A stretch of DNA of 64,000 bases, from the NCBI RefSeq assembly GCF_035046485.1, contig NC_085136.1:320816175-320880174 (forward strand). The letters run 5' to 3'. Positions 40,159-51,541 of this stretch are shown here, piece after piece (positions within the stretch are counted from its first letter, which is position 1; every line of letters starts with the position of its first letter). The translations under genes and the position numbers were made by a program. The notes below the pieces were generated by a model. That model ran no database searches and had not been told where the DNA came from. It saw nothing but the letters and a program-made list of their open reading frames with translations. This DNA comes from Aedes albopictus (lineage: Eukaryota; Arthropoda; Insecta; Diptera; Culicidae).

Positions 40159-40707
40159 TAGCTCAAAAAATCGTTTTTGCTCCACACCGCTTACTGGGGG
40201 AACAGGGTCGTTGAAATATGATGAAATTGGAGTCACGTAAAAATCACCAGTTGCGACGCCCTGATTGAACTATTTGATGGGCATCACTGCAATTAGCAGT
40301 GAAACATAGTAGCCATGATTTCTGTGTTCTATCTTTGGACCCATATACAGCAGCAATGTTGCCTGCTGGGAAGCTGGAGGATCACTGTTAAAGTTTCTCC
40401 AGTTCGATGAAAATCGATAACTAATTAATTAGCCGTCCGATTTCAAAGCGGTCTTCGGCAAAGTTGTAGCTAATAAAGTTGCCTATGAGTATCAGGGTTC
40501 AATTAATCATCTTAGACAGTTGGGAAAATGTTACGGTCGATTGAATGAAAAACGTCGTTTTCCCGTAGTAATTCCCATATAAACTTTGAAGGGCTTGTGC
40601 AGTCTCAATTTTCAACCAAATTAGCTCAAATTTTAGGAGGAGACATAGATTCTGGTTACAAATCGAATAAGCGGTGTGGAGCAAAAACGATTTTTTGAAC
40701 CACGCTA
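40159..40707. mobile_element. 549-bp hAT-like MITE
   Basis: The ends share CAAAAAATCGTTTTTGCTCC and CACACCGCTTA as inverted repeats. The outermost bases are TAGC (left) and TAGCGTGGTT (read from the right), close to the YAGNG ends of hAT elements. Flanking 8-mers ATCTATAT (40151-40158) and ATCTACAT (40708-40715) differ at one base, fitting the 8-bp duplication of hAT transposition. Confidence 0.82.
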
Positions 40708-40760
40708 ATCTACATGTTTGCAGATGATCAGCAGCTGTATTTCTACTGAATTATTATGAA
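40708..40760 (+). pseudogene. reverse-transcriptase relic, part 2 (FADD block)
   Basis: Reads IYMFADDQQLYFY before a stop, the catalytic block that belongs directly after part 1. Confidence 0.75.
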
Positions 40761-40894
40761 CGTTAATTGTATGGCATATATTTAAGTCATGTTATTTTAC
40801 AACGAACATTCACGATAAAATAATAGCATGAAACCAGCTCACCCATTTATGCGAATATGGCTTTGCTGCTGCCGAACCACCGCACACTACTCTG

Positions 40895-41395
40895 TCAAAG
40901 TTTCTAATGGTAAACGATTGCAAAAATTATTACATCAGTTTGATTTCAGTAGAGATTTTGTATCATTGCTTTAATCCTATTTGAATACCGCTCTCAAATT
41001 GTAAGTGGATGTTAAACGAAATCATTCAAACATGATTAGTGGAGGATTGTGACACTAAAAACTTATTACAGGAATGTTGACAGTTTCGATGAAAATCATC
41101 CTTTTCAAATCCCTTTTGATGCCTCACTTATCATATAGATTGGAATTAATATTAAACGCTTCTGTAGCTGCATATAATTGTTTGAGATGTGTCTAGATAC
41201 TCTAGTACTACTAGTAGCACTCGTGTCCTGAATAAAGGTAGCCAATATCAGTGGAGCACGCTTAATTTTTTTAGCACTAATATATGTGTAACCCTAATAG
41301 ACCAAATCCGTGGCGCTCAACGAGTGACTAAGACTTACATAGATCGAAAATCAGCTCGAGCAACCACTTACGCGAATATTTTGCAATAATTTCGG
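40895..41395 (+). pseudogene. second, more decayed RT/C-terminal relic
   Basis: 40900-41040 resembles 39925-40060 at nucleotide level (TTTGATTTC.GT.GAGATT, CTATTTGAATA, TTCAAAT). 41090-41390 reads in pieces like the C-terminus of a Jockey/CR1-type ORF2 (LMPHLSYR). Many stops are present. Confidence 0.5.
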
Positions 41396-41461
41396 CATGG
41401 GAACCACGTTTGGTTTACAAATCACCTTGGAATACCAAAACATGTTGGTATTTGACAAAAA

Positions 41462-41711
41462 TTGACGACAAACATGCCTAAAGGTCCAATCTGCAAAAGA
41501 GAGGCTCTCTTTGTTCTGATTCTCATTAAATTATCACGATGTCACATTTTTACAATTTGTTATGTGTAGATCAAAAAAGGGTTGCTTTATCTACATTCTG
41601 ACATGAGAAAAATCCAAATTCATAAATACAAGTACGTTGTAATCAAAATAGAGGAGACTTAAAGAGAGTCTCTCATCTGCAGATAACCCCTATAGGCATG
41701 TTTGTCGTCAA
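41462..41711. mobile_element. 250-bp MITE
   Basis: Ends TTGACGACAAACATGCCTA and TAGGCATGTTTGTCGTCAA are exact complements over 19 bases. Pairing resumes at AGAGAGGCTCTCTTT and AAAGAGAGTCTCTC. Confidence 0.82.
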
Positions 41712-41804
41712 ATGGGAGCGTACGAGTAATTTTGAAATTTGTGTAAATGTTAATCGTTCAATGAATGCCATGCAAAAGTGTAAACATTGGTTCTCCGTGA
41801 GGAG

Positions 41805-42075
41805 TAGTGGCTGGCCCATATAGCCACAGCTGTAAGGGCGTGGGTAGGGTATCCAGCAAGACCACGCTGGGTGTGAAGAGTTCGATTTCCGGTGGGTCCA
41901 GGAACTTTGCATAAAGGAAATTTTCTTGCCTTCCTTGGGCATAGAGTATCTTCGTGCCTGCTGCACGATGCACACATGCAAAATGGTCATTGGCAGCGGC
42001 AGCTCTCAGTTAATAACTTAAGCTGAGAAGCTGGATTTGACCCAGTGGGGACGTTACGTCAAGACGAAGAATTAG
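41805..42075 (+). mobile_element. tRNA-derived SINE (family C)
   Basis: Head with GCCACAGCTGTAAGGGCGTG and B-box-like GAGTTCGATTTCC. The body has ATAGAGTATCTTCGTGCCTG and CTCTCAGTTAATAACTTAAG, and a tail GACGTTACGTCAAGACGAAG. It matches the copy at 23258-23540 block by block. Confidence 0.82.
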
Positions 42076-42383
42076 TATGGGAGTGAAGAGTATGGCTGTA
42101 CACCACAGAGCGGCGAAATTGCGCACCAAACACCACCTGTAACATATTCATTTGACATACACTTCATTTTCAAAACTATAACTGAGTTTGTTATAATGTT
42201 GATATAAAGATGATCAACATGAATTTATTTTGATTATAACTGATCTTGTTATAATTCTGATATAATTATATCAGGTTTTCAGATCAATTCTGTCAAATAT
42301 ATCTAAATATAACAAACGTTGATATATATATCAACCGTTGATATAATTTTGTTACATTTTTGTTATGCCTTTCTGATCGGGTA

Positions 42384-43269
42384 GTGGAAACTTTGGAAGA
42401 AAATTTCTGAAAGAAAGGGAGATAACGCAGAAAGTTTCCGTTGAACTTTAAGATACACATCCTTGAAGACAGGATATGGTGAGAGGATGTTTGATTCATT
42501 GCTGGTTTCAGCTTCGGTGAACTTGGTATTGAACTAAATTTCGAAATCATCTGCCTTACTAGAGAAAATGAACTCAATTTTAGCAATTTTTCTTGTAGGT
42601 ACACTGTAATTGATACAAACCCTTTATCTCGTTTTTTAGCATTACAGCGAGAGAGTCAGCTTCTATGCTTAATTTTTAAAAGCCTTTGACAATTATGAGC
42701 TGTTTTGTAATCAGATACGTATATAGATGATAAACCGAGAGAATTCTCAACTTTTTTCCCCGAGAAAACCGTTTCAACAATTTGGTGCAACTGTTTTTTT
42801 TTTATTTTTTATCTTCAGTCCATCTTCAGTCCATCTTCAGTGTTGCCAGTAGTAATTCAAATACAATATACACATTTCTATTTCTACGATTTCGTTGTGA
42901 TTCATCATATATTCAGAATAAAATCTTCAAAGCCCAAGGACGCCTTTTTTATTCTTAATCACTTAACCTATTTACAGCTTTTTTATCCACTAGGGCACTA
43001 CGTGAGCGATTCCAATTGGCGGCTGCACGTACACTTTGTACAGCGCCTAAATGTATTCTATTGTATTATTATACTAATGACACATATGTGATACAAGAAT
43101 CACTGTACAATTGCGCTTGAAATGAGTGCCATACTGAAAACTGTCTCAGTTCAAGTCAGTCTTGTTAAAATTTTCTTGACACTGTGTACCGCTGTACAGG
43201 AATCACACTCGTATCACATGTCTGTCCGGTATTATTCTACTATATCGAACTGGGTTGCCTTTGTGCTGC
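42384..43269. other. unassigned sequence
   Basis: Three tandem copies of CTTCAGTCCAT lie at 42813-42840. No gene is recognised; short frames at 42840-43091 and 43122-43322 lack similarity. Confidence 0.4.
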
Positions 43270-43548
43270 TTTCACTTTTCTACCCTGTCCTTGGTAGAAT
43301 GATGAGCACGATGATGAAATGATGTGTGGCTGTTGTTCCTTTTCAAGTCCGATTGGGGGTCGTTCATTATGGGTTGCAGTTTGCCGATATCCAATTATCC
43401 GGGTCCGTTTGAGCTATGAGAGCTCAGAAGAGGGTCAAGTGACAGCCGCTCTCGGGGGAAAGGGCAACTGACGAATTGCCGGGGCTGGGATCGAACCCAT
43501 GACCATCCGCTTATGAAGCGAACGTGTAGCCACTGCGCCACGGGCCCC
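43270..43548 (-). mobile_element. tRNA-derived SINE (family E) with tRNA-Met-like head
   Basis: The minus strand at 43548-43479 can fold as a tRNA: acceptor GGGGC/GCCCC, A box TGGCGCAGTGG, anticodon arm TTCGC-TTCATAA-GCGGA with CAU in the anticodon position, and B box GGTTCGATCCC. A non-tRNA body follows (CCGAGAGCGGCTGTCACTTG, then CGGACCCGGATAATTGG). The attached body and weak T stem argue for a SINE rather than a working tRNA gene. Confidence 0.7.
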
Positions 43549-43639
43549 GCGGCTCAAGGACGCCTTGGACGAGCGATTGCTGCATTACGATCAGTGTATC
43601 ACTCAGTCCCGAAGTTGAACTTGATGTTGCCTAGCTGTC

Positions 43640-44830
43640 ATGGATCTCCTGATCTTGGATGCTCACATCTTCACAGTTTTCGATGTCGATCAGCTTCTTG
43701 AGGTGCGCAAAATTTCTCCGGTATCGGTCACTACCGTAACGATATTTCCTTGTTCCTCCACCACGGTTGCTAGTTCAGGGATAAACGTCGATGATAGCTT
43801 AGTCTATGGTAGCAGATCCTGCATGAACACTCGATCTTAAACCTGAAGATTCGACTGTTGAGCAGTGTGCTTTGTATCATAATAAGTTTTCGCTGTTTGC
43901 ATCTGGTTGCAATCGCGGATGTCACTGTCTACATCTATGGTATCCGTTAGCTGAGGGATCTAATCTCGAAGTTTTCTACCGAATACTAACTCGGCTGGCG
44001 AACGACCGGTACCTGGATGACAGAACATGGAATACACGTAATTAGCTTCTTGCAAGTCTCTTTTCCAATCAATTCTATTCAGTTCGGCAAACCTGAGCGT
44101 CTTGAGTATGGAGCGACTTTGGCGTTCAACTTCTCCATTACTTTGAGGTCAATACGGGAATTGTGGCGCAGTTTGAATTCAAACAGAATGCAAAACTCTT
44201 CAATTTTACGGCTTGAGAAGTTCCGCGCATTGTCTGAGATCAGTACTGCTTGTTCGAAGAACTTCAGTGATGTGATAACTGCTGTATAGGTCCACTACAT
44301 AAGTAAAATTAAGTCACCCGAAGGAAGCGGATCCAGCATATCCATGGCTAGCACCTGGCATGGCTGCTGCGGAAGATCATGTATCACAGCCATATGTTCT
44401 GGTGGCGAAGACATGCTGACAGTCCAAACATGACTTAACAGCCTTTTCAGTTTCTTTGTCGACTTTTGGCCACCAAACGTTGTTGCGGATTCGTGGTTTT
44501 GTTTTGTCAATCCCAGGGTATCCAATGTGTTCCAGTGTAGTGTCCGTCCATAGACCAGTGTTTAGCGCCTCCTTTACTGCAGCAAGCTCACTATCCCTTA
44601 CCGTTTCTCCAATCAGTTCTTCGACCGTCATTGTCGCAGGTGCAGAAGACTCCAAAACGGAAAGTAGCATAGACTGGGGATCAGCATGCATGATTTCGAA
44701 CTAGAACGATTATTGGAGCCTCAAAGCCCAATGTTCAACTCGTGAACACTGCTTTCGTTTAGAAGCGTTGGACCATTCAATGGTCGGTGATCGCTGACGA
44801 GCTTGAACTTTCATAATTGGCATGATTTCA
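43640..44830 (-). pseudogene. Ty3/gypsy pol relic (RNase H end and integrase)
   Basis: From 44830 downward on the minus strand: FKLVSDHRPLN (RNase H), then HIGYPGIDKTKPRIRNNVWW with CLDCQ (integrase zinc region, near 44480), AMDMLDPLPSGD (start of the core), LISDNARNFSS (second Asp, near 44240), TGRSPAELVFGRKLRD (near 43990), and VVTDTGEILR near 43700. Several stops and frameshifts break it. Order and motifs fit Ty3/gypsy. The LTRs are not found. Confidence 0.83.
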
Positions 44831-44839
44831 GCATGAATT

Positions 44840-47110
44840 CCTTCATAGATGCTTTGCTTTGCTTTGAAATTTGCTTGAGGATTTTTTATAAATTTTCCAG
44901 GAAATCCTCTAGAAATTGATCCAGAAATTCTTCAAGATATTCCTCTCTGCGTTTCTGCTATTTTCACCCAGTCTTCCATAAAAAAAATCAATTCCTGATA
45001 AAATTCCTTACAAATTGTAGAAGAGTTCCTCTAGCGAATCCTCCAGAAGTTTCATCGAAGATTACTCCAGTTACTTTTCCGGTAATTCTGCAAGAAATTC
45101 TTGCGGGAAATTCTCCAGCAGTTCTTCCGAATATCCATCCCAAAACTTTACCTTCAGATATTCATTTTTTTTTTTTGCTGGAATGCTATCTAAAATCTTT
45201 GTTAGAGCACCTCGAGAGATTCCTTTCTGGCATTCCTCTAGAGATTCTCTCAGACATTACTTCAGCAACTCCTCTAGAAAGTTACACTGGTCTCTCTTTA
45301 CCTCTAGAAAGTTGTCAAGAGATTCTTTTATAGAGGGCTTTCTCAGAAGTTCTTCAAATACTCTTGCAGTAATTGCACCATAACTTGTCTTGGGATTCAT
45401 TGAGACTTTTCTTCAGGGATTCTTTCAGAAAATTTCCGGGGGAGCCTTCAGGAATCTCTTCAGAGGTTCTTTCAAGGTTTCTTTCAGAAATCACTTCCGG
45501 ATTCATTTCTTGGCGTTCCTACAGGAATATCTCTCCAAATTCTTCATGGAATTACTGCAAAGAATTTTCCAAATTTCCAGGTAAAGGAAGAGATTCCTTC
45601 GAAAAAATCGTTTTTAAAAATGTTTTAGTGATTCCTTCCAGAATTATTCCAGATTTGTTTCGAATCTCTGTTGGGTTTCCTCCAAAAAATCCTCTTGCGA
45701 TTATTTAAGGAAATGTTTCATGGTTTTTTGACCACTTTTACTTTTAGACATTTTGCAATAAATTCTATTGAGAACTCCTCCAGAAATATCTCTGCAGTTC
45801 TTCCAGGGTTTGCTGCAGAACATTCTCCAAGGATCCCTTCAGAAATTTTTTAACGGATTTATTCAAGAACTTCCTATAAGAAAAATTTCTTCAAGGATTA
45901 TTTCACATTTTTTTCTAAGGTTTACTTCAGAAATTCCTCAAGAGTGTTCTTTAGGAATCTCTTCAGGGGTTTTCTCAGAAACTCCCCCAGGATTTTTTCT
46001 TGAATTGCTCCAAAAGTTTTCATAATATTCTTCTAAGGATTTCTCCAGAGGCATCTTAACGAGTTCCTCCAGGTTTTGGTGGTGAATTTTGTTCATGAAT
46101 TTCTTCAGGAAATTTTCGAAAATTTTACTTGAAATCTCCAAAGATATTTCCAGGGATTCCTGTAGAAATTCTTTCAAAGAATTCTTATAAATGTTCTCCA
46201 GTATTTTTTGTGTAATTTCATGAAATACTTCTGTAAAATCAATGTTTGAAAGAATTCTTGCAGGAATCTCTGAAGGAATCCTAGGAGATATTTCTGAAGT
46301 ATACGCAGGAGCAGTATCATAACCAAACCAAAAAGTACTCTCTGGCCAAATTTTTCAAAGGATTCCTGGAGGAACTCTTGGGAGAATTTTCGAGGGAATT
46401 TCGAATATTTTTGAAAAAATTCTAGATGAATTTCTGCAAAAAAAAAAACCGGTGGAGGAACTTCTAAAAGAATCCTTGAAGGAACTTTTGAATAAATATT
46501 CTGCCTAATTTCTGCAGAAATCTCTGGCTATATTCTTCAAAAATATCCCAGGAGAAATATCTTATAGAATCCCAGGGGAAGAAATCCTAGTAGATGTTGT
46601 TGAAGAAATTCATGGAGTATCCTTTCTGAATTTCATTTAGAAATTTATTAAAAAAAATCAGGGGAATTCCTGGAGGAATCCCTCATCAAAACTCATGGAT
46701 TTTTTGAAAGAATAGCCGTGAAGTCGTACGCCAATTCTGGAAGAATGCCTAGGAAAATATTTGAACTTCTGTAAAGTATAATTGTAGAATCTCATGAGAA
46801 ATTTCCAAAAGAATTTCTTGATAGTTTCTAGGAAGGATTTCTAGAGAAACTCCAAAAGGCATCTTTGGAAGAAATCCTGGAAGAATTTCCGTGAAAATAC
46901 ATGAAGGAATACCCGGAGGCACTGTTAAAGGAATCTCTGTTTGAATTTCTAGAGAAATCTCTGGAGGAAACTGCATAAGATCAACGAGAAATTTATTGAT
47001 GAATCTGTGAATGAATTTTCAATGGAATTCCTGAAAGGATCCTTGAATTACTTTATGAAGGAATTCCGATATACATTTCTAAAGGGGAAACGTCTATAAA
47101 TTACATCATG
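44840..47110. repeat. large ATTCC repeat field with central strand switch
   Basis: Left of about 46200 units read ATTCCTCCAGAAATT-like on the plus strand. Right of about 46250 they read as the complement (GAATTTCTGGAGGAATCC). The many short frames on both strands (for example 45373-45708 and 46749-46976) mirror each other and are repeat-derived. Confidence 0.75.
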
Positions 47111-47560
47111 CTAGGAAGATCAGCGATGTGTGACGACCCATACACAAATTTCAAAGGATCTATCTATCAAGTTTGCCAATGGGCGGACGAGGTTGAAAAT
47201 GGACCATTTTTTCGTGACGCATTCGGGCAAATTTCTGGAAAAATTTCTCAATAGAACTTGGGCAATATTTCTCAACGAATCGCTGGTTAATTATCTTAAG
47301 GCACTCCTGAAAAATATTTCTGTAAGAATATAGAGATTTTTGAAGAAATCCCTGGAGATGTCCATATGAGAATCATAAACTCTTAGTTATCTAAAAAAAA
47401 CACTATGAATAAGAATGTCTGGAATCCGTGTATGGTTTTCTGAAAGAATGCCTGGAGAAGTTTTTGAAAAAAAAATCATGGAGCAATTTTATAACCACGG
47501 AAGGTTTTCTTGAAAAGTTCTTGAAGAAATTCCTGGAGCTTCCACTAGAGGATAGAATTT
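47111..47560. repeat. ATTCC repeat interrupted by other sequence
   Basis: Starts with about 100 bp of complex sequence (TCTATCAAGTTTGCCAATGG), then minus-oriented ATTCC units resume (CTGGAGAAGTTTTTGAA, GAAATTCCTGGAGC). Confidence 0.5.
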
Positions 47561-47753
47561 CTTTTTATTTATTTAACCACGCCTCCAGCATACGCTGCAA
47601 AAACTATCACAGGTCCTTAATAGTAATTTTAAATGAATCGATGTACCTATTCATAGACATTCCGAAGCCAAACATGTTGTTCGCGAAGATGTGCTCCCAA
47701 CGACGGCAGCGGCATGCACGGTTACAGAAGTTACACAGGTTTAGTAGTACACA

Positions 47754-47965
47754 GATCAGCCTCACCGCTGTGTTAAATGTACACAGTTACTTTTCCGGTT
47801 CTAGCGCTGGTATGAGAACAAAATTAACAATTATTTTTGCACTGATCGATTCCAGATAATGCATGTCATCGTTTAGAGAAAAAATAATTATGCACTTTGC
47901 TCCCATACCAGCGCTAGAACCACAGAAGTAACTGTGTATATTTGACACACCGGTGGAGGCTGATC
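47754..47965. mobile_element. 212-bp palindromic MITE
   Basis: Ends GATCAGCCTCACCG and CGGTGGAGGCTGATC; arms of about 70 bp pair (TTCTAGCGCTGGTATG with CATACCAGCGCTAGAA). Confidence 0.82.
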
Positions 47966-48907
47966 TAGTAATTGTAATTTTTATTGAAAACGATAACCAG
48001 TTAGTTTACACTTTTTATCGGGTCAAGGAAAGTAGTATACAAATCGGTGTACATTGTACACAAGCCTGTGTTGTTTCGTTTTGGGGTGTAGGGTCAATGG
48101 TATCATTTATAACCCTTCAAAATAACAAAAATGTCATTGAAATTGAAAAATGTATATCTTTCCTATGGTGGAATTCTCATAATTTCGAAGCAACGGCAAA
48201 TAAGGCATTGCACAATGGTCCACGAAACAGATTTACGAGCAAAGATGCATTCAGCGCCTTCAAATGATTTTCTAGATTAATATGGTCTTCTACAAAGTTG
48301 TTCCTAAAAATAAGGCCCTTTTTTTCAAGATAGATTAGAATTAGGGTGGTCCATATTTTCAAAGAAATTGGGAACCGAACTTTTTTATTTGCAAGAATAA
48401 CTATATACATTCTTTGGGATACTTGTAGATCTATCAATTTTGAGCAAGTTTACTGAAGACACTTTTTATGTAGGTTTAAAATTGACCGATCTAGAGGTAT
48501 TTTTCTGAATAAGCTTAGGGTGGTTCAAGAAAAACCGATTTTCTGGCGTTAACTTTTTCAGTTTCGATTTTTCATCAAAGTCGCCCAAGAAACACTTGTA
48601 GAGCATGCGGAAGAGTTGCAAACTACTACGTTCTTAGAAATAGATGCCCCTGCTGATGTCAAACAACTTTGTCGAAGACACCATGTGCCAGAAATGCTTC
48701 GTTTTGGAGTAATTAATTTAGTTCCGCTAGATTGCGATTGTGGCCCTTAATGCAATGTGTCCTAGTCATCATCAGTTCCCTGGATTGTGGGATGTGTATG
48801 TTAATTGATATTCTTTCGACGATTGGCCACCAACCAACCAAGTTTACGGCTTTTCCCAAGCAACATTTTTTAGGCATATAGACTAGAAGAGGTTCTTATA
48901 GTTATTT
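47966..48907. other. unassigned and dispersed-repeat sequence
   Basis: Two TTAGGGTGGTYC motifs (about 48343 and 48519), a CTGAAGACACTTT and a TCGAAGACACCATGTG recall mosquito MITE-type repeats. Ends are not defined and no gene is seen. Confidence 0.45.
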
Positions 48908-49240
48908 ATGTAACGAGTTGCAAAAAGATGTTTTTTTCAGCACGAGTCGTACATTTATCCAACGAGGCTTGCCGAGTTGGATAAATACGAAGAGTGCTGA
49001 AAAAATCGAGTTTTGCAACGAGTTCCATACAAAATTTTATGCAATGATTTTTTCATTATACAACTCATTTTGGTTGCATAATGTTCATAATGCAACTCAA
49101 ATGAGTTGCATAATGAACATTATGCAATTATTTTTCATTATGCAATTCATTTCAGTTGCATCATGAACCAGTTCGGAAAAATTAACCATTATGATACCAA
49201 AATGAGTAATATAAAATAGAAATTATAATACTGAATTGCA
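48908..49240. repeat. hairpin-rich repeat, copy 1
   Basis: Contains a 10-bp stem TTTATCCAAC/GTTGGATAAA and a long TGCATAATG...CATTATGCA palindrome. Matches copy 2 at high identity, offset about 546 bp. Resembles a MITE. Confidence 0.85.
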
Positions 49241-49454
49241 TAAAAGCATTTATTAAAAATAAGAGTTATTAGGTGTTATGACGGTTCTGAAACCCTTTTC
49301 AAGACTAATTGGCAATCAAAATGTTACTTGGGTTCTTACCCCGTCTTCCATTATCATTTGTCTTATTGTATTTAGTAGATGTTCCTTCATCTGATAATAC
49401 TTTTAGAATTTACACAGTTAACCGTAAGATTTGCAAAACTAATAGCTATTTATG
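49241..49454. other. spacer between hairpin-rich repeats
   Basis: AT-rich, nothing recognised. Confidence 0.5.
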
Positions 49455-49790
49455 TAACGAGTTGCAAAAAGTTGATTTTTTCAGTTCGAGTCGTACATTT
49501 ATCCAACGAGGCTTGCCGAGTTGGATAAATACGAAGAGTGCTGAAAGGAATCGAGTTTTGCATCGAGTTCCATACAAAATTTTATGCAATGATTTTTTTT
49601 TTCATAATGCAACCCATTTGAGTTGCATAATACTCATAATGCAACTCAAATGAGTTGCATTATGAACATTATGCAACTATTTTTCATTATGCAACTCATT
49701 TCAGTTGCATAATGAACCAGTACGGAAAAATTGGTCATTATGATACCACAATGAGTTATATAAAATGTAAATTATGATACTGAATTGCAT
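49455..49790. repeat. hairpin-rich repeat, copy 2
   Basis: Same order as copy 1 (GTAACGAGTTGCAAAAAG, GAGTCGTACATTTATCC, AAATACGAAGAGTGCTGAA, ATGCAACTCAAATGAGTTGC, CGGAAAAATT, CATTATGATACCA). Confidence 0.85.
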
Positions 49791-51541
49791 AAAATCTTCT
49801 ATTTAACTACACATTTACGACAGTTACATTATTCTGCGAAGCGTTATACCCTTGGTTACACCACCTTTAAGCTTTCAATCATTTCCGTCGGTCGAGTGCA
49901 ATACGACTAAAAAAAGAGAAATATCGATCGAACAAACGTCCGTCGGCTGATTCCCCGTCTTGTCGTACAGCTGGTTGAACAGTGATATCACGCACCATGT
50001 TCACCACCATCCAAGCACAGATACCTTTCCTATCTATACTATCTGTGCAACACAACACACAAAAAATCCACTACTCCTTCGTAGTACGCATGTCCGTTAC
50101 TCGAATGCATGTCTATTTGACAGGGCTGTTGTCACTGCTGAATGGTGGCGGCGAGGTAACCTGCCACCGACCACCGACGACCATCATCATGATAAACACA
50201 TACAAAGACATTCCCGACCCAATAATGGGGAAGCAGAACGCCAATTATCGACCCGCCAGGAATGTCATAAAAAGCCTCCAGCAATGACCCATGCTACTAA
50301 AAGCAAAATCAGCTGAAGCCACCAGGCGCCCCTGTTTTCCACCCACCCCAGAACTGAGAAAGTGTGCACCTTACCCCCCAAAAGTCTTTATCACTCCCAC
50401 CCGTTCAGTGATCCGTTGATTCGTTGGGGGCTGTTGACTTATCGTCAAACAATAAACCAATTTCAAACAAATCGGAAATTAAAAATAATTCAAAAACAAA
50501 TCATTGTATCACCTCCGGGGCTTATACGCCCCCCCACCTCAAGCTACCACCAACCGGAAAGAGAGAGGGCCTTATCGATATTATTGTCTAATTTGGTGTC
50601 CAAAAGTTGTCAGCCGAAATGTACTTACACGACCCACCGACGACGACGAGCTAGCTAAGTAAGGAAGCAAACTTTTCTAATCAACGTTTAAACAGAGGTA
50701 AACGGCAGCGGTTGATGCCACCGGCGCAAGTTTCACTCAATTCAGTAATTACCGTCGCCGTCATATCTCAGCCTCAACCCTTCACCACCAACAGTGATCG
50801 AATCGATGATTGGACACATTGATTGGATCGTTTTGGGGCTGAACAATAAATCTGGCTCACACGGCGACGATTGCGCGGGGATTGAACTTTATTGGGGTAT
50901 TACCTACCTTCCTCAAGTCACCCAACCGTCCCAACGCCGAACCACGCATTGTCTCAACGTATCAGTCGCGAGCGCGCGCTGATTGAGTCCATTGTTTTCG
51001 GGATTATTTATGACCCCTTGGTGGCGCTTGATTTGTGGCATGCGACCACCACCCAGTAGACACTCCATGCCGTGTCGCGTCGTCATCGTAGTCAGTCGGC
51101 GGCTAGCAGGCGTTATCGAAGAACTTTGCCATTGACCCAGTTATCGATTGATTGCTATCGGTTGTCGTTGTCAGTAATTCGCAATCGTATGGGGATTAGC
51201 ATCGATTGCGCTCCAGTTTATTGGTGATTATGCGAGATCGTTGTGCAATTTCGAGATAAGTACAGCTTTAAATACTGCTGAAGCAACGGAAAGCGTACAA
51301 GAAAGATTGCTCTTTGATTACGGTTGATGCAGCATGAGTTTCATCCAAATTCGTAATAAATGGTCATATTTTGTAGAATTCTTAACAAGAATCTCTCATA
51401 TGTGGCCACGGTCTACCGTTCCCTCCCACAAGTAAAGAAATCCATTTATACTTTTTTTTTAGCATTTCAAGACCAACAACCGAAAAGGCCGCTTTAACAT
51501 TTTGTGAACAAACATGTTTCTTAGGGTGTTGACTTAGGGTC
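49791..51541. other. unassigned, single-copy-looking sequence
   Basis: Complex, less AT-rich sequence without recognised repeats. Several frames of 60-118 codons (for example 49960-50316 and 50362-50658) have no recognisable domain. A host regulatory or untranslated exon region is possible, but nothing in the sequence proves it. Confidence 0.4.

Larger units (their letters stand above)
38447..42383. mobile_element. 3.9-kb non-autonomous element with TTATAAC-rich subterminal zones
   Basis: TACCCGATCAGAAAGGCAT at the left and its exact complement ATGCCTTTCTGATCGGGTA at the right form inverted ends that extend through TAACAAAA. Both subterminal zones (38460-38720 and 42170-42360) are dense in TTATAAC/GTTATAA or TTGATATA motifs. 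The middle holds nested SINEs, RT relics and MITEs. No transposase is seen. Superfamily is undetermined; TA beside CCCGATC would allow a TA duplication. Confidence 0.75.
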
